Source: Chitinophagales bacterium (lineage in GTDB: Bacteria; Bacteroidota; Bacteroidia; Chitinophagales; Chitinophagaceae). Taken from it: 64,000 bases of DNA. Below, piece by piece: positions 27,863 through 35,439 of this stretch. How positions within the stretch are numbered: position 1 is the first letter of the stretch; every line of letters starts with the position of its first letter. Position numbers and translations under genes: made by a program. The notes beneath the pieces are model-generated. The model was not told where the DNA came from. It did no database searches and saw only the letters and a program-made list of their open reading frames with translations. Location of the stretch: assembly GCA_026936105.1 (NCBI GenBank), contig JAIXKI010000031.1:89730-153729 (forward strand). Reading direction: 5' to 3'.

Positions 27863-28484
27863 AAGTCAATACGGCTTTAAAAAGTGATTTTAGATGATAG
27901 GTAAGTTTCTTCCGCAGGTGCGCCTGAAATTTTTCATTAGTCATTGACTGCATGCCATTCAGTTCACGGTAAAAATGCTGCGTGCTGATCATGTGGCCGG
28001 TAGTGCCGATCAGCACTGCCATCATCAGCGGCACATCAATATTTTTTTTAAACTCCCCTTTCTTTTGTCCTTCTTCAATAAGTTGCCTGATCAGTTCCTG
28101 GTTCTTGGTGATCAGCTGTCGGATCTGTTTATGCATAGGGCCATAGTTTTTAGCTATTTGCTCCCGCATCATGATCTTATAAAAACTTTGCTGATCCATT
28201 ATTCTTTCCACATACCTGTCTATCATCTGATCCACTTTTTCCAGCGAGGTCATTATTTTATTCTGGAGCATTGTCTCCAGTTGCAACGTGATATTTTCTC
28301 CCCGGAATCTGAAAATATTCTCCAACAGTTTTTCCTTGGAACCGAAATAATAAGAGATCATGGCAAGATTGACACCGGCTTCATCAGCAATATCCCGTAC
28401 CGAAGTGCCCGCAAATCCTTTTTCAGCAAAAAGTTTTTCTGCTTTCTCCATGATCGCAACCTGTTTTTCGTTGTACTCCATCAT
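27852..28484 (-). CDS. TetR-family repressor of the efflux operon
   Basis: The N-terminal helix-turn-helix is clear (TSVRDIADEAGVNLAMISYYFGSKEKLLENIF, about residues 20-50). The remaining 150 residues form the ligand-binding and dimer domain, with many Gln, Met and charged residues. The start is the ATG at 28484 (or 28481); a longer frame to 28520 runs into the predicted promoter. It is the first gene of the tetR-tolC-emrA-emrB operon. A promoter with an overlapping palindrome lies just upstream, so it very likely represses itself and the pump genes until a drug-like ligand binds. Confidence 0.9.
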   Translation of the reverse strand: MMEYNEKQVAIMEKAEKLFAEKGFAGTSVRDIADEAGVNLAMISYYFGSKEKLLENIFRFRGENITLQLETMLQNKIMTSLEKVDQMIDRYVERIMDQQSFYKIMMREQIAKNYGPMHKQIRQLITKNQELIRQLIEEGQKKGEFKKNIDVPLMMAVLIGTTGHMISTQHFYRELNGMQSMTNEKFQAHLRKKLTYHLKSLFKAVLTYEE

Positions 28485-28507
28485 AAGTTCCTTTGAAAAA
28501 GGAGGCG

Positions 28508-28545
28508 CAAATTTAAACAAACGTTTAATTAAAACAAGTGTTTAA
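28508..28545 (-). promoter_or_regulatory. Promoter and probable TetR operator
   Basis: On the minus strand a TTG (28535-28537) is followed after exactly 19 bp by TAAATTTG (28508-28515), a full Bacteroidota promoter. A 33-bp imperfect palindrome (28513-28545, ends TTAAACA/TGTTTAA, centre AATT) overlaps it completely. It can also be read as two 14-bp direct copies, at 28515-28528 and 28532-28545. Its position is ideal for the TetR protein encoded next to it. Confidence 0.75.
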
Positions 28546-28620
28546 CCACATAAAAACATCTGATTAATTCCCATGAATGGAAAGCTGGTGCTCTTAAAAA
28601 TTCTGTATGTGTGCGAAGAA

Positions 28621-29835
28621 TTACCGCTGGCTGGCGATCAGCAGGTTCAGATCGGTGTATTTCAGGTTGAACCTTTCGCTCATGTAGAAGTTGGTCAGTG
28701 CCCCGTTGAACAGGTAAATACCGCTGCGCAGGTGTATGTTGTGCCAGAGCAGGTTTTCAAATCCTCCTGCCTCTCCGGCTTCCAGCAGTAAAGGCATCAG
28801 TACGTTGCTGATGGCTTGTGATGCTGTTCTTGCAAACCCCGAAGGAATATTAGGAACACAATAGTGAATCACTCCGTATTTCATAAAGATCGGATGCTCG
28901 TGACTGGTGATCTCCGAAGTTTCAAAACAGCCGCCACGATCAATACTTACATCAATGATCACAGAGCCCGGCCGCATATTGCTGACCATTTCTTCGGTTA
29001 CCACTAACGGTGTTCTTCCTGTTTCGGATCCCAATGCCCCCACAGCCACTTCACAGGTCTTTAATTGTTTGGCAAGCAATCTTGGTTCGATCACCGAGGT
29101 CCATAAGCGCTGACCGATATTGTTCTGCAATCTTTTCAGCCGGTACACATTATTGTCAAACACTTTTACCGAAGCGCCAAGAGCCAGGGCAGCCCTTGCC
29201 GCATATTCTCCCACAATGCCCGCCCCAATGATAATCACTTTTGTTGGCGCAATGCCCGATATCCCTCCGAGCAAAACACCTTTGCCATGGTTGGCAGATC
29301 CCAGGTATTGTGCAGCGATCAGCATGGATGCGCTTCCTGCGATCTCACTCATGCTGCGGACGATCGGATAAGAACCGCTGTCGTCTTTCAGGTTCTCAAA
29401 AGAAATGGCGGTGATCTTTTTTTCCATCATCTTTTGAAGAAGGTCTGCTTTCATGATGGAAAGATGAATCGGAGAAATGATCACCTGGTTAAACTGGAGT
29501 AAGTCAATATCTTCTTCTATCACCGGGGCGCTCTTCATTAGGATCGGCGCCTTGAAGATCTCTTCCCGGTCATATACGATCCGGGCGCCGGCCTCATTGT
29601 AATCCTTATCACGGAAATGGGATGCATCTCCCGCATTATGCTCTATCGTCACATGATGCCCGTTACTCACCAGCACACTTACCGCATCAGGGGTCAGCGC
29701 AATACGGTTCTCCTGGAAAGCGATCTCTTTCGGAATACCGATAAGCATCTGAGCTCCGCCTGGTTTTATATCCAGCTTTTCTTCTAATGTCTCATAACTG
29801 AAAGATGGGATGATGTTGGGGTTTTGCTGCGCCAT
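28621..29835 (-). CDS. ald: Alanine dehydrogenase
   Basis: This protein of about 404 residues matches alanine dehydrogenase / NAD(P) transhydrogenase alpha-type enzymes, which interconvert L-alanine and pyruvate with NAD. The N-terminal signature IGIPKEIAFQENRIALTPDAV contains the substrate Arg and Lys region. The SPIHL stretch carries a catalytic His, and the nucleotide-binding loop is GAGIVGEYAARAALALGA. The DVSIDRGGCFETS block is a family signature. A PGGAQMLIG leader of about 30 residues precedes the usual start, which is seen in Bacteroidota members. The ATG at 29835 fits the promoter located at 29852-29881; a TTG at 29850 is rejected. Confidence 0.9.
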   Translation of the reverse strand: MAQQNPNIIPSFSYETLEEKLDIKPGGAQMLIGIPKEIAFQENRIALTPDAVSVLVSNGHHVTIEHNAGDASHFRDKDYNEAGARIVYDREEIFKAPILMKSAPVIEEDIDLLQFNQVIISPIHLSIMKADLLQKMMEKKITAISFENLKDDSGSYPIVRSMSEIAGSASMLIAAQYLGSANHGKGVLLGGISGIAPTKVIIIGAGIVGEYAARAALALGASVKVFDNNVYRLKRLQNNIGQRLWTSVIEPRLLAKQLKTCEVAVGALGSETGRTPLVVTEEMVSNMRPGSVIIDVSIDRGGCFETSEITSHEHPIFMKYGVIHYCVPNIPSGFARTASQAISNVLMPLLLEAGEAGGFENLLWHNIHLRSGIYLFNGALTNFYMSERFNLKYTDLNLLIASQR

Positions 29836-29851
29836 TCCAAGTGGGTTCAAC

Positions 29852-29881
29852 CAAAATTACTTATTTATATTTTATGTACAA
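29852..29881 (-). promoter_or_regulatory. Promoter of ald
   Basis: On the minus strand TTG (29879-29881) and TAATTTTG (29852-29859) are exactly 19 bp apart, a textbook Bacteroidota promoter. It overlaps the last codons of tsaE. The predicted leader of ald is only about 10 nt. Confidence 0.7.
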
Positions 29882-30286
29882 CCTGCGTTTATCTGCATTA
29901 ACTGCTTCAAGATAAACATGAAGGGTGTCTTCAGGCAAAAGGGATAAGGCTTTTTCCGGCCATTCCACCAGGCAAATATGTCCGCTGTACAAACAATCTT
30001 CAATTCCTGCATCAAAAGCTTCTGTTTCGCTGCGAAGGCGGTAAAGGTCTATGTGATAGATCTTCAACTCTTTTCCTTTTTCTTCAAAGCTGTATTCATT
30101 GATCAGCGAAAAAGTGGGGCTGCTTACCACATCCCTGACCTTTTTTACATCGCAAAGTGCATGGATGAATGTTGTCTTGCCCGATCCCATCGGGCCATGA
30201 AATGCGACCACTTTTCTATCTTTCACCTCCTTCCAGAAAGAAATTGCCGTTCCAAGAATTTCATTTAAAGAAAATATCCATTCCAT
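29861..30286 (-). CDS. tsaE: tRNA threonylcarbamoyladenosine factor TsaE
   Basis: TsaE is the small ATPase that works with TsaB, TsaC and TsaD to make t6A37 on ANN-decoding tRNAs. The 141-residue protein has the Walker A GPMGSGKTTFIHALC, the SSPTFSLINEY switch I block, the IYHIDLYRL motif and the VEWPEKA block near the C-terminus. All are diagnostic of this family. It precedes ald on the same strand by 25 bp, but ald has its own promoter. Confidence 0.95.
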   Translation of the reverse strand: MEWIFSLNEILGTAISFWKEVKDRKVVAFHGPMGSGKTTFIHALCDVKKVRDVVSSPTFSLINEYSFEEKGKELKIYHIDLYRLRSETEAFDAGIEDCLYSGHICLVEWPEKALSLLPEDTLHVYLEAVNADKRRLYIKYK

Positions 30287-30290
30287 CCGG

Positions 30291-30298
30291 CAAAAATA
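30291..30298 (-). promoter_or_regulatory. -7 element abutting the tsaE start
   Basis: The minus strand reads TATTTTTG, an exact -7 consensus match ending 4 bp before the tsaE ATG. Transcription from it would begin at or next to the start codon, giving a leaderless mRNA. No -33 TTG is seen. Confidence 0.4.
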
Positions 30299-30313
30299 AT
30301 ACGGAACTGCATT

Positions 30314-30329
30314 GTGCTATTCATAGCAC
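30314..30329. other. Hairpin in the tsaE / P-type ATPase divergent region
   Basis: A perfect 7-bp inverted repeat with a 2-nt loop (GTGCTAT, ATAGCAC) lies between the two divergent genes. It is followed by TTTTATTA on the plus strand. No plus-strand gene ends upstream, so an operator is as likely as a terminator. Confidence 0.4.
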
Positions 30330-30364
30330 TTTTATTATGGTAAACGACGGCGGTTTTGATTCAA

Positions 30365-30372
30365 TAACTTTG
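30365..30372 (+). promoter_or_regulatory. -7 element for the degenerate P-type ATPase
   Basis: TAACTTTG, an exact TAnnTTTG match, ends 17 bp before the ATG at 30390. No TTG is found 17-23 bp upstream. It suggests the gene is still transcribed. Confidence 0.45.
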
Positions 30373-30389
30373 CCGGTCATCACAAGAGT

Positions 30390-32495
30390 ATGGAAAAAGT
30401 TCAATGGAAAGTGGAGGGAATGACCTGCTCCCTTTGTGCCGCTGCCATCACAAAATACCTGGGCAGGAAGGGAGTGAAGAATGTGATGACAGATTTCATC
30501 AGCGGCGAACTTTCTTTTGATAAAGATGAAAATTTCAATGAGGAAAAGATCATCAAAGGGATCCGTGACCTTGGTTACCGAGTTATAAAAACAGGTGCTG
30601 AATTATTGCAAGAAAATTATTTCAGGAAAATTTATTTACAAAGATTTTTCTTCTGCCTGCCATTTGCTATTGCCCTTTTTCTTCCTGCTTCACTTTCCCA
30701 ATGGTTGCAGGATCCATGGATCAGGCTGGCCCTTTGCCTTCCTGTATATTTCACCGGGATGTATCAATGGGGAAAAAGCACATGGAACAGTATCCGTATC
30801 GGATCACCCGGAAGATTTACTTTGATCGTTTCTGCGGCGTCCATAGCTTTCTTTTATAGCCTGATCCTGGCAATTAAAGGTTATGAAGAGAATTATCTTC
30901 TGTATAATGTCACAGCCATTATCATCACGCTGACTTTTCCGGGAGTTTATCTGGAACAACGCTTCATTCAGGCTGCACAACTCTCAACCAAAAATTTAAT
31001 AAGGGCTAAGAATGTAACTGCCGATCTCATCGGCTTTGATGAAGAACACAAGGAACATGTTTTCCCTATAGAAAACTCACATCTGAAAACAGGTGACCTG
31101 ATCCGAGTCACCGGCGGGAATCATGTTCCTGCAGATTGCAGGATCCTTTGGGGAGAAGCAGACGTTGATGAATCTTTGATCAACGGTGAGAAAATAGCGG
31201 TACAAAAAAAAGCAAAAGACCTTTTATATGCAGGAAGCAAACTGATCAATGGTTCGGTAAAAGCACAGGTGACCGCTCCCATCAACGAATCTTCAATTCA
31301 TAACATGATCCGAATGATCAGGCGGTCACAAAGTGAATATTCCAATAGAAAGAGAAAGATGGATAAATCCGGGATCATCTTCATATTATTGGTATTGTTG
31401 ATCGCAATTCTCACTTTTATTTTTACACGGATTAGCACCGGAGACATATCGCTTGCAATAACACGGATGATCACAGTTATGGCGATCTCAGCTCCCTGTA
31501 TTTTCGGATTATCCATCCCTGCAGCCATCGCCGCCTGTATCAATAAAGGCCTTAAAGAAGGAATCCTTTTCCGGGACATTTCCGTGTTGAACATAGCCGG
31601 AAAAATCAGGCAGGCGGTATTTGGCAAAACAGGCACACTGACCACAGGCGTTTTCCGGATCATGGATTACCGGGTTGAAAACTGCACCGATGAAGAATTT
31701 AAGAGGACTATATTTTCCCTGGAAAAATATTCCGGCCATCCGATAGCAAGATCCATAGTGAAGGAATGGAAAACCAAAGATGAGATCAGATGGAAGAATG
31801 TGGAAGAGATCAAAGGAATGGGAATAAAAGCTGAAGACAAACAGGGAAATATTTACACCGCAGGCTCGTATAAACTGGCAGAGTCTTCTGTCAATGATGA
31901 CTCCTTCAGTGTTTTCATTACAAAAAATGAAACATTGCTCGGCTGGATTGATATAAGGGATGAATTGCGCAGCGAATCAGCATCTGTGATCTCTTATCTT
32001 CATTCCAAAGGAATACAAACCGGCTTGCTCACCGGCGATGTTCATCAGAAAAGCGGGCAGCTTGCAAAAGAACTTAAGATAGATTCTGTACATGCGGGGC
32101 AAACACCCGGACAGAAGATCAGTTTCATATCGGATCTTACTGCCCGTGCACCGGTAATGATGATCGCCGATGGCATCCATGATGCAGCCGTACTGGAAAA
32201 AGCGACTGCAGGTGTTTCAGTCACCGATGCTTCCCTTATAGAAGGACAAACTGCTCAGGTTCTGTTGCTCAATAATGGGATCAAAAAACTTCCGGCTTTG
32301 TTCGATCTGAGCCAACTGGCCAATAATGTTATCGGTCAGAATATTTTTTGGGCATTTTTCTATAATCTGTCAGCCATTATTCTTGCAGCGTCAGGATTGC
32401 TGACACCAATTCAAAGCATAGTGGCCGCAACGTTCAGCAACCTGGTCCCGCTACTCAATTCACATAGAATATTGTCTAAAAAATTAAAAAGCTGA
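30390..32495 (+). CDS. P1B-type ATPase homologue lacking catalytic residues
   Basis: The 701-residue protein has the full plan of a copper-type P1B ATPase: an N-terminal HMA domain with GMTCSLC, four membrane helices, an actuator domain, two helices, the P and N domains, and two final helices. The essential residues are changed. The phosphorylated Asp is Gly (GKTGTLT, codon 412). TGES is NGEK (codons 265-268). The hinge GDGxND is ADGIHD (codons 593-598). The membrane CPC is APC (codons 368-370). The N-domain His-Pro (SGHPIARSIV) and the P-domain TGD remain. It cannot form the aspartyl-phosphate and so should not pump by the known mechanism. The frame is intact and codon use resembles the neighbours, so it looks maintained rather than decaying. 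A regulatory or metal-chaperone role is a guess. Confidence 0.9.
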   Translation: MEKVQWKVEGMTCSLCAAAITKYLGRKGVKNVMTDFISGELSFDKDENFNEEKIIKGIRDLGYRVIKTGAELLQENYFRKIYLQRFFFCLPFAIALFLPASLSQWLQDPWIRLALCLPVYFTGMYQWGKSTWNSIRIGSPGRFTLIVSAASIAFFYSLILAIKGYEENYLLYNVTAIIITLTFPGVYLEQRFIQAAQLSTKNLIRAKNVTADLIGFDEEHKEHVFPIENSHLKTGDLIRVTGGNHVPADCRILWGEADVDESLINGEKIAVQKKAKDLLYAGSKLINGSVKAQVTAPINESSIHNMIRMIRRSQSEYSNRKRKMDKSGIIFILLVLLIAILTFIFTRISTGDISLAITRMITVMAISAPCIFGLSIPAAIAACINKGLKEGILFRDISVLNIAGKIRQAVFGKTGTLTTGVFRIMDYRVENCTDEEFKRTIFSLEKYSGHPIARSIVKEWKTKDEIRWKNVEEIKGMGIKAEDKQGNIYTAGSYKLAESSVNDDSFSVFITKNETLLGWIDIRDELRSESASVISYLHSKGIQTGLLTGDVHQKSGQLAKELKIDSVHAGQTPGQKISFISDLTARAPVMMIADGIHDAAVLEKATAGVSVTDASLIEGQTAQVLLLNNGIKKLPALFDLSQLANNVIGQNIFWAFFYNLSAIILAASGLLTPIQSIVAATFSNLVPLLNSHRILSKKLKS

Positions 32496-32537
32496 CAATT
32501 TTCTTTTACTAACTTCATTCCACAACCTTTGTAAGGA

Positions 32538-34499
32538 TTGACCGACATTCATCAAATACTGAGACATTACTGGGGATTCAATTCTTTCCGGCCTTTGCAA
32601 AAGGAAGTCATTGAATCCGTAATGCAGGGAAACGACACATTGACCCTGATGCCCACAGGCGGAGGCAAATCTCTTTGCTACCAGGTCCCTGCACTGGCAA
32701 AAGAAGGAATGTGTCTTGTTGTATCACCTCTTATTGCATTAATGAAAGACCAGGTGGAGAACATCCGAAAAAAAGGGATCACGGCATTCGCCATTTTTTC
32801 AGGGATGAAAAGAAAAGAGATCGTGAATGCTTTAAAGGTATCTGCAAACAGCAACTGTAAATTCCTTTATGTATCACCCGAACGGTTGGAAACAGCATTG
32901 TTCAGGGAATATCTCCCCGGAATGGATATTAACCTTATTGCTGTTGATGAAGCGCATTGCATCTCACAATGGGGATATGATTTCCGCCCTTCCTATTTAA
33001 AAATTGCAACCATAAGAGAAGAGTTGCCGGACATTCCCATCCTGGCTTTAACTGCATCTGCAACTCCTGAAGTGCAGAAAGATATTTGCGAGAAACTTCA
33101 ATTCAGAAACGTTTCAAAGATTCCGGCTGCAACGCCTGCAATACCCGGCAGGAAGGATTCGCCTTCACCTAAAATATTCCGTCAATCTTTTGAGCGGCCC
33201 AATCTTTTATACAGTGCATTCAGAGTGGATTCCAAGATCAACAAGATCATTGAGATCCTCACTAAAGTAGCAGGCAGTTCCATCATTTATTGTAAAAGCA
33301 GGAGGCGAACCAGAGAGATCAGCGAGCTGCTGCAATTGCAGAATATCTCTTCTGACTTCTATCATGCAGGATTGATACAGGATGAACGGAACCGGAAGCA
33401 GGAAGACTGGATCAATAATAAAACCAGGGTGATCGTTTGCACCAATGCATTCGGAATGGGCATTGACAAACCTGATGTACGGACCGTGATCCATGCCGAT
33501 GCGCCTGATTGCCTGGAAAACTATTACCAGGAAGCAGGCCGGGCCGGAAGAGACGGGAGAAAAGCTTTTGCCGTTCTTTTATATGATGAAAACGATCTTC
33601 AGGAACTGGAAGCGCTGACGGAACAACGGTATCCCTCTTTTGAGGATATAAAAAATGTGTACCAGGCTGTTTCCAATTATTTGCAGATCCCGGCGGGAAG
33701 CGGCGAAGGCGAGTCTTATAATTTTGACATTGCCGACTTCATCAAAAAATTCAAACTGAACAGCCACACTGTTCTTTATTCATTGAAAGCGCTGGAACAG
33801 GATGGCTGGCTGGCATTCAATGAACAGGTCTTTATTCCTTCCACTGTTCAATTCATCGCAGGCAAGGCGGAGCTGAATGAATTTGAAAAAATACATTCTG
33901 AACTTGATATTGCGATCAAATCACTTTTGAGAGCTTATGAAGGAATCTTTGATCAGGAAGTTCCCATCTCGGAATGGGTGCTGACCGGGCTTATGAAAAA
34001 AAACACGGAAGAGGTGAAAGAGCAATTAAAACAACTTCACCGCTATGGCATTATCTTATACCGCCCCCAAAAAGACAGCCCGCAGTTATTCCTTCTACGT
34101 AATCGTATTAAAACCGAAGACCTCACCATCAATATGTCCGCATACAACCTGAGAAAAGAAAATTTCAGGTTGCGTTGTAAAGAAATGATCCGTTATATAA
34201 ACGAGAAAGCGGACTGCCGAAGTCAAATGATCGCTTCCTATTTCGGTGACCATTCCCTGAACCGCTGTGGTGTTTGCGATAATTGCCTGCGGTTAAGGTC
34301 GGTCCAGCTAAGCAAAGAAGAATTTGAAATGATCAATCATCAAATCATCAGCACGATCAGCCCCGGGCCTTTGCACACCAAAGATCTTTTACTGCGGCTT
34401 AATGGAATCAAAAAAGAAAAAGCCTGGAAAGTGATCGAATTCCTCCAGGCTGAAAGTAAAATAAAGATGGATAAGGATGGATTTGTGAGTGTTCAATGA
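32538..34499 (+). CDS. recQ: ATP-dependent DNA helicase RecQ
   Basis: RecQ unwinds DNA 3' to 5' in recombination and repair. Helicase motifs are all present: motif 0 FRPLQKEVI, Walker A PTGGGKSLCYQVPAL, DEAHCISQWGYDFRP, LTASAT, GMGIDKPDVR and QEAGRAGRDG. The zinc-binding region RYINEKADCRSQ...NRCGVCDNCLR follows, then a winged helix; there is no C-terminal HRDC domain. A Pro-rich insertion of about 15 residues (AATPAIPGRKDSPSP) lies in the second RecA domain. The start is a TTG at 32538: a TAA stop lies two codons upstream, and the next ATG would delete motif 0. It follows the ATPase homologue by 42 bp on the same strand. Confidence 0.95.
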   Translation: MTDIHQILRHYWGFNSFRPLQKEVIESVMQGNDTLTLMPTGGGKSLCYQVPALAKEGMCLVVSPLIALMKDQVENIRKKGITAFAIFSGMKRKEIVNALKVSANSNCKFLYVSPERLETALFREYLPGMDINLIAVDEAHCISQWGYDFRPSYLKIATIREELPDIPILALTASATPEVQKDICEKLQFRNVSKIPAATPAIPGRKDSPSPKIFRQSFERPNLLYSAFRVDSKINKIIEILTKVAGSSIIYCKSRRRTREISELLQLQNISSDFYHAGLIQDERNRKQEDWINNKTRVIVCTNAFGMGIDKPDVRTVIHADAPDCLENYYQEAGRAGRDGRKAFAVLLYDENDLQELEALTEQRYPSFEDIKNVYQAVSNYLQIPAGSGEGESYNFDIADFIKKFKLNSHTVLYSLKALEQDGWLAFNEQVFIPSTVQFIAGKAELNEFEKIHSELDIAIKSLLRAYEGIFDQEVPISEWVLTGLMKKNTEEVKEQLKQLHRYGIILYRPQKDSPQLFLLRNRIKTEDLTINMSAYNLRKENFRLRCKEMIRYINEKADCRSQMIASYFGDHSLNRCGVCDNCLRLRSVQLSKEEFEMINHQIISTISPGPLHTKDLLLRLNGIKKEKAWKVIEFLQAESKIKMDKDGFVSVQ

Positions 34500-34510
34500 A
34501 CTCCTGTCAT

Positions 34511-35242
34511 CTATTGAGTTGAATCTGCAGCATTCTGAATATCGCCTTTCAGGCCAATTTCTTCAGGACTCACATTATTTTCTTTCATGGCCCTTTTTTC
34601 ACAAACCTTGCATAGCTGTGAAAGGCCTCTCTGGTCAAATGCCTGTTTGATAGTTGCCTGCGTGACGCCATCCCTGTTTTTGATATACTGACAATCCCTG
34701 TAGATATGATACACCGTTCCTTCTTTAGCCAAATAAACCAGGTTATTGCCAGGGGTCAGTTTGCTCAATACACTGTCCTGCTGATTAATTTCCTTTGTAT
34801 ATTTTTCAATAGATGGCGGGTTAAAATCAATACCGGTAATACCGGCAATCAATAAGGCTATTATAGCGACCACACCGGCAATGCCTTTTGTCTTTTTATC
34901 AATGTCTTTGTTCATGAAGATGGCGATCACCAAAGGCAGAAAAGCCAAAACACCAAGGATGGCGCCCAACTGATTCTGAATAAAAAATTTCGTTTTGTCT
35001 TTTTCCGAGGCAGGATCCAGCCGGTTCGCTTTTTTCCACAGTATAGAGCCGGTGACCGCAAGAATAAGAATGACCACGATGGCCACGATCAGCCAGGTCA
35101 GCGTTTCATTATGTATCAGTTTGAAAATGGCAAAGATCTCACCGGCAATGGCAACCAGCCATGCCAGGATCGCAAAGAGTCGAAGCTGTTTCGCTTTAGC
35201 TTTACTTTCTTCACTTGCTACAAATACTTTTTGTTCAGGCAT
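34511..35242 (-). CDS. Four-helix membrane protein with Cys-rich C-terminal motif
   Basis: I do not recognise this 243-residue protein as a named family. Four membrane helices lie at about residues 22-42, 49-70, 92-110 and 120-138. The C-terminal region reads VYHIYRDCQYIKNR, then GLSQLCKVCEKRAM. This H...C...CxxC spacing resembles the small metal-binding motif seen in Ada-like domains and at the end of many secreted nucleases. Whether it faces the cytoplasm is not clear. The ATG at 35242 (MPEQKVFVASEE) is preferred over a TTG-type extension to 35305. It converges with recQ, with 11 bp between the stops. The 195 bp to the next gene hold only a terminator hairpin. Confidence 0.7.
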   Translation of the reverse strand: MPEQKVFVASEESKAKAKQLRLFAILAWLVAIAGEIFAIFKLIHNETLTWLIVAIVVILILAVTGSILWKKANRLDPASEKDKTKFFIQNQLGAILGVLAFLPLVIAIFMNKDIDKKTKGIAGVVAIIALLIAGITGIDFNPPSIEKYTKEINQQDSVLSKLTPGNNLVYLAKEGTVYHIYRDCQYIKNRDGVTQATIKQAFDQRGLSQLCKVCEKRAMKENNVSPEEIGLKGDIQNAADSTQ

Positions 35243-35411
35243 GATTAGAATTGTTTTTATTGATGAATGTGGTGATCCATTTAAAAAAAAGCATGGATCC
35301 AACAATGATTCAGGGTATTAAAATAAATAATATTTCAAGACAAACCTTTAAGAGTAAAATTATTTTTCAAAAAGTACAGCAGATCATTTAACAGAATGCG
35401 AATCTGAAAAG

Positions 35412-35439
35412 AAAAACCGGAGACTAAATGCCGGTTTTT
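35412..35439 (-). terminator. Terminator overlapping the HerA-like stop codon
   Basis: A 9-bp perfect stem (AAAAACCGG at 35412-35420, CCGGTTTTT at 35431-35439) ends in a T-tract on the minus strand. The 5' arm includes the stop codon of the HerA-like gene. Confidence 0.75.

Noticed and set aside
30314..30329. Terminator for a gene left of the P-type ATPase homologue
   Set aside because: The only gene to the left, tsaE, reads leftward from 30286, so a rightward terminator has no transcript to end. It is kept as an unexplained hairpin.
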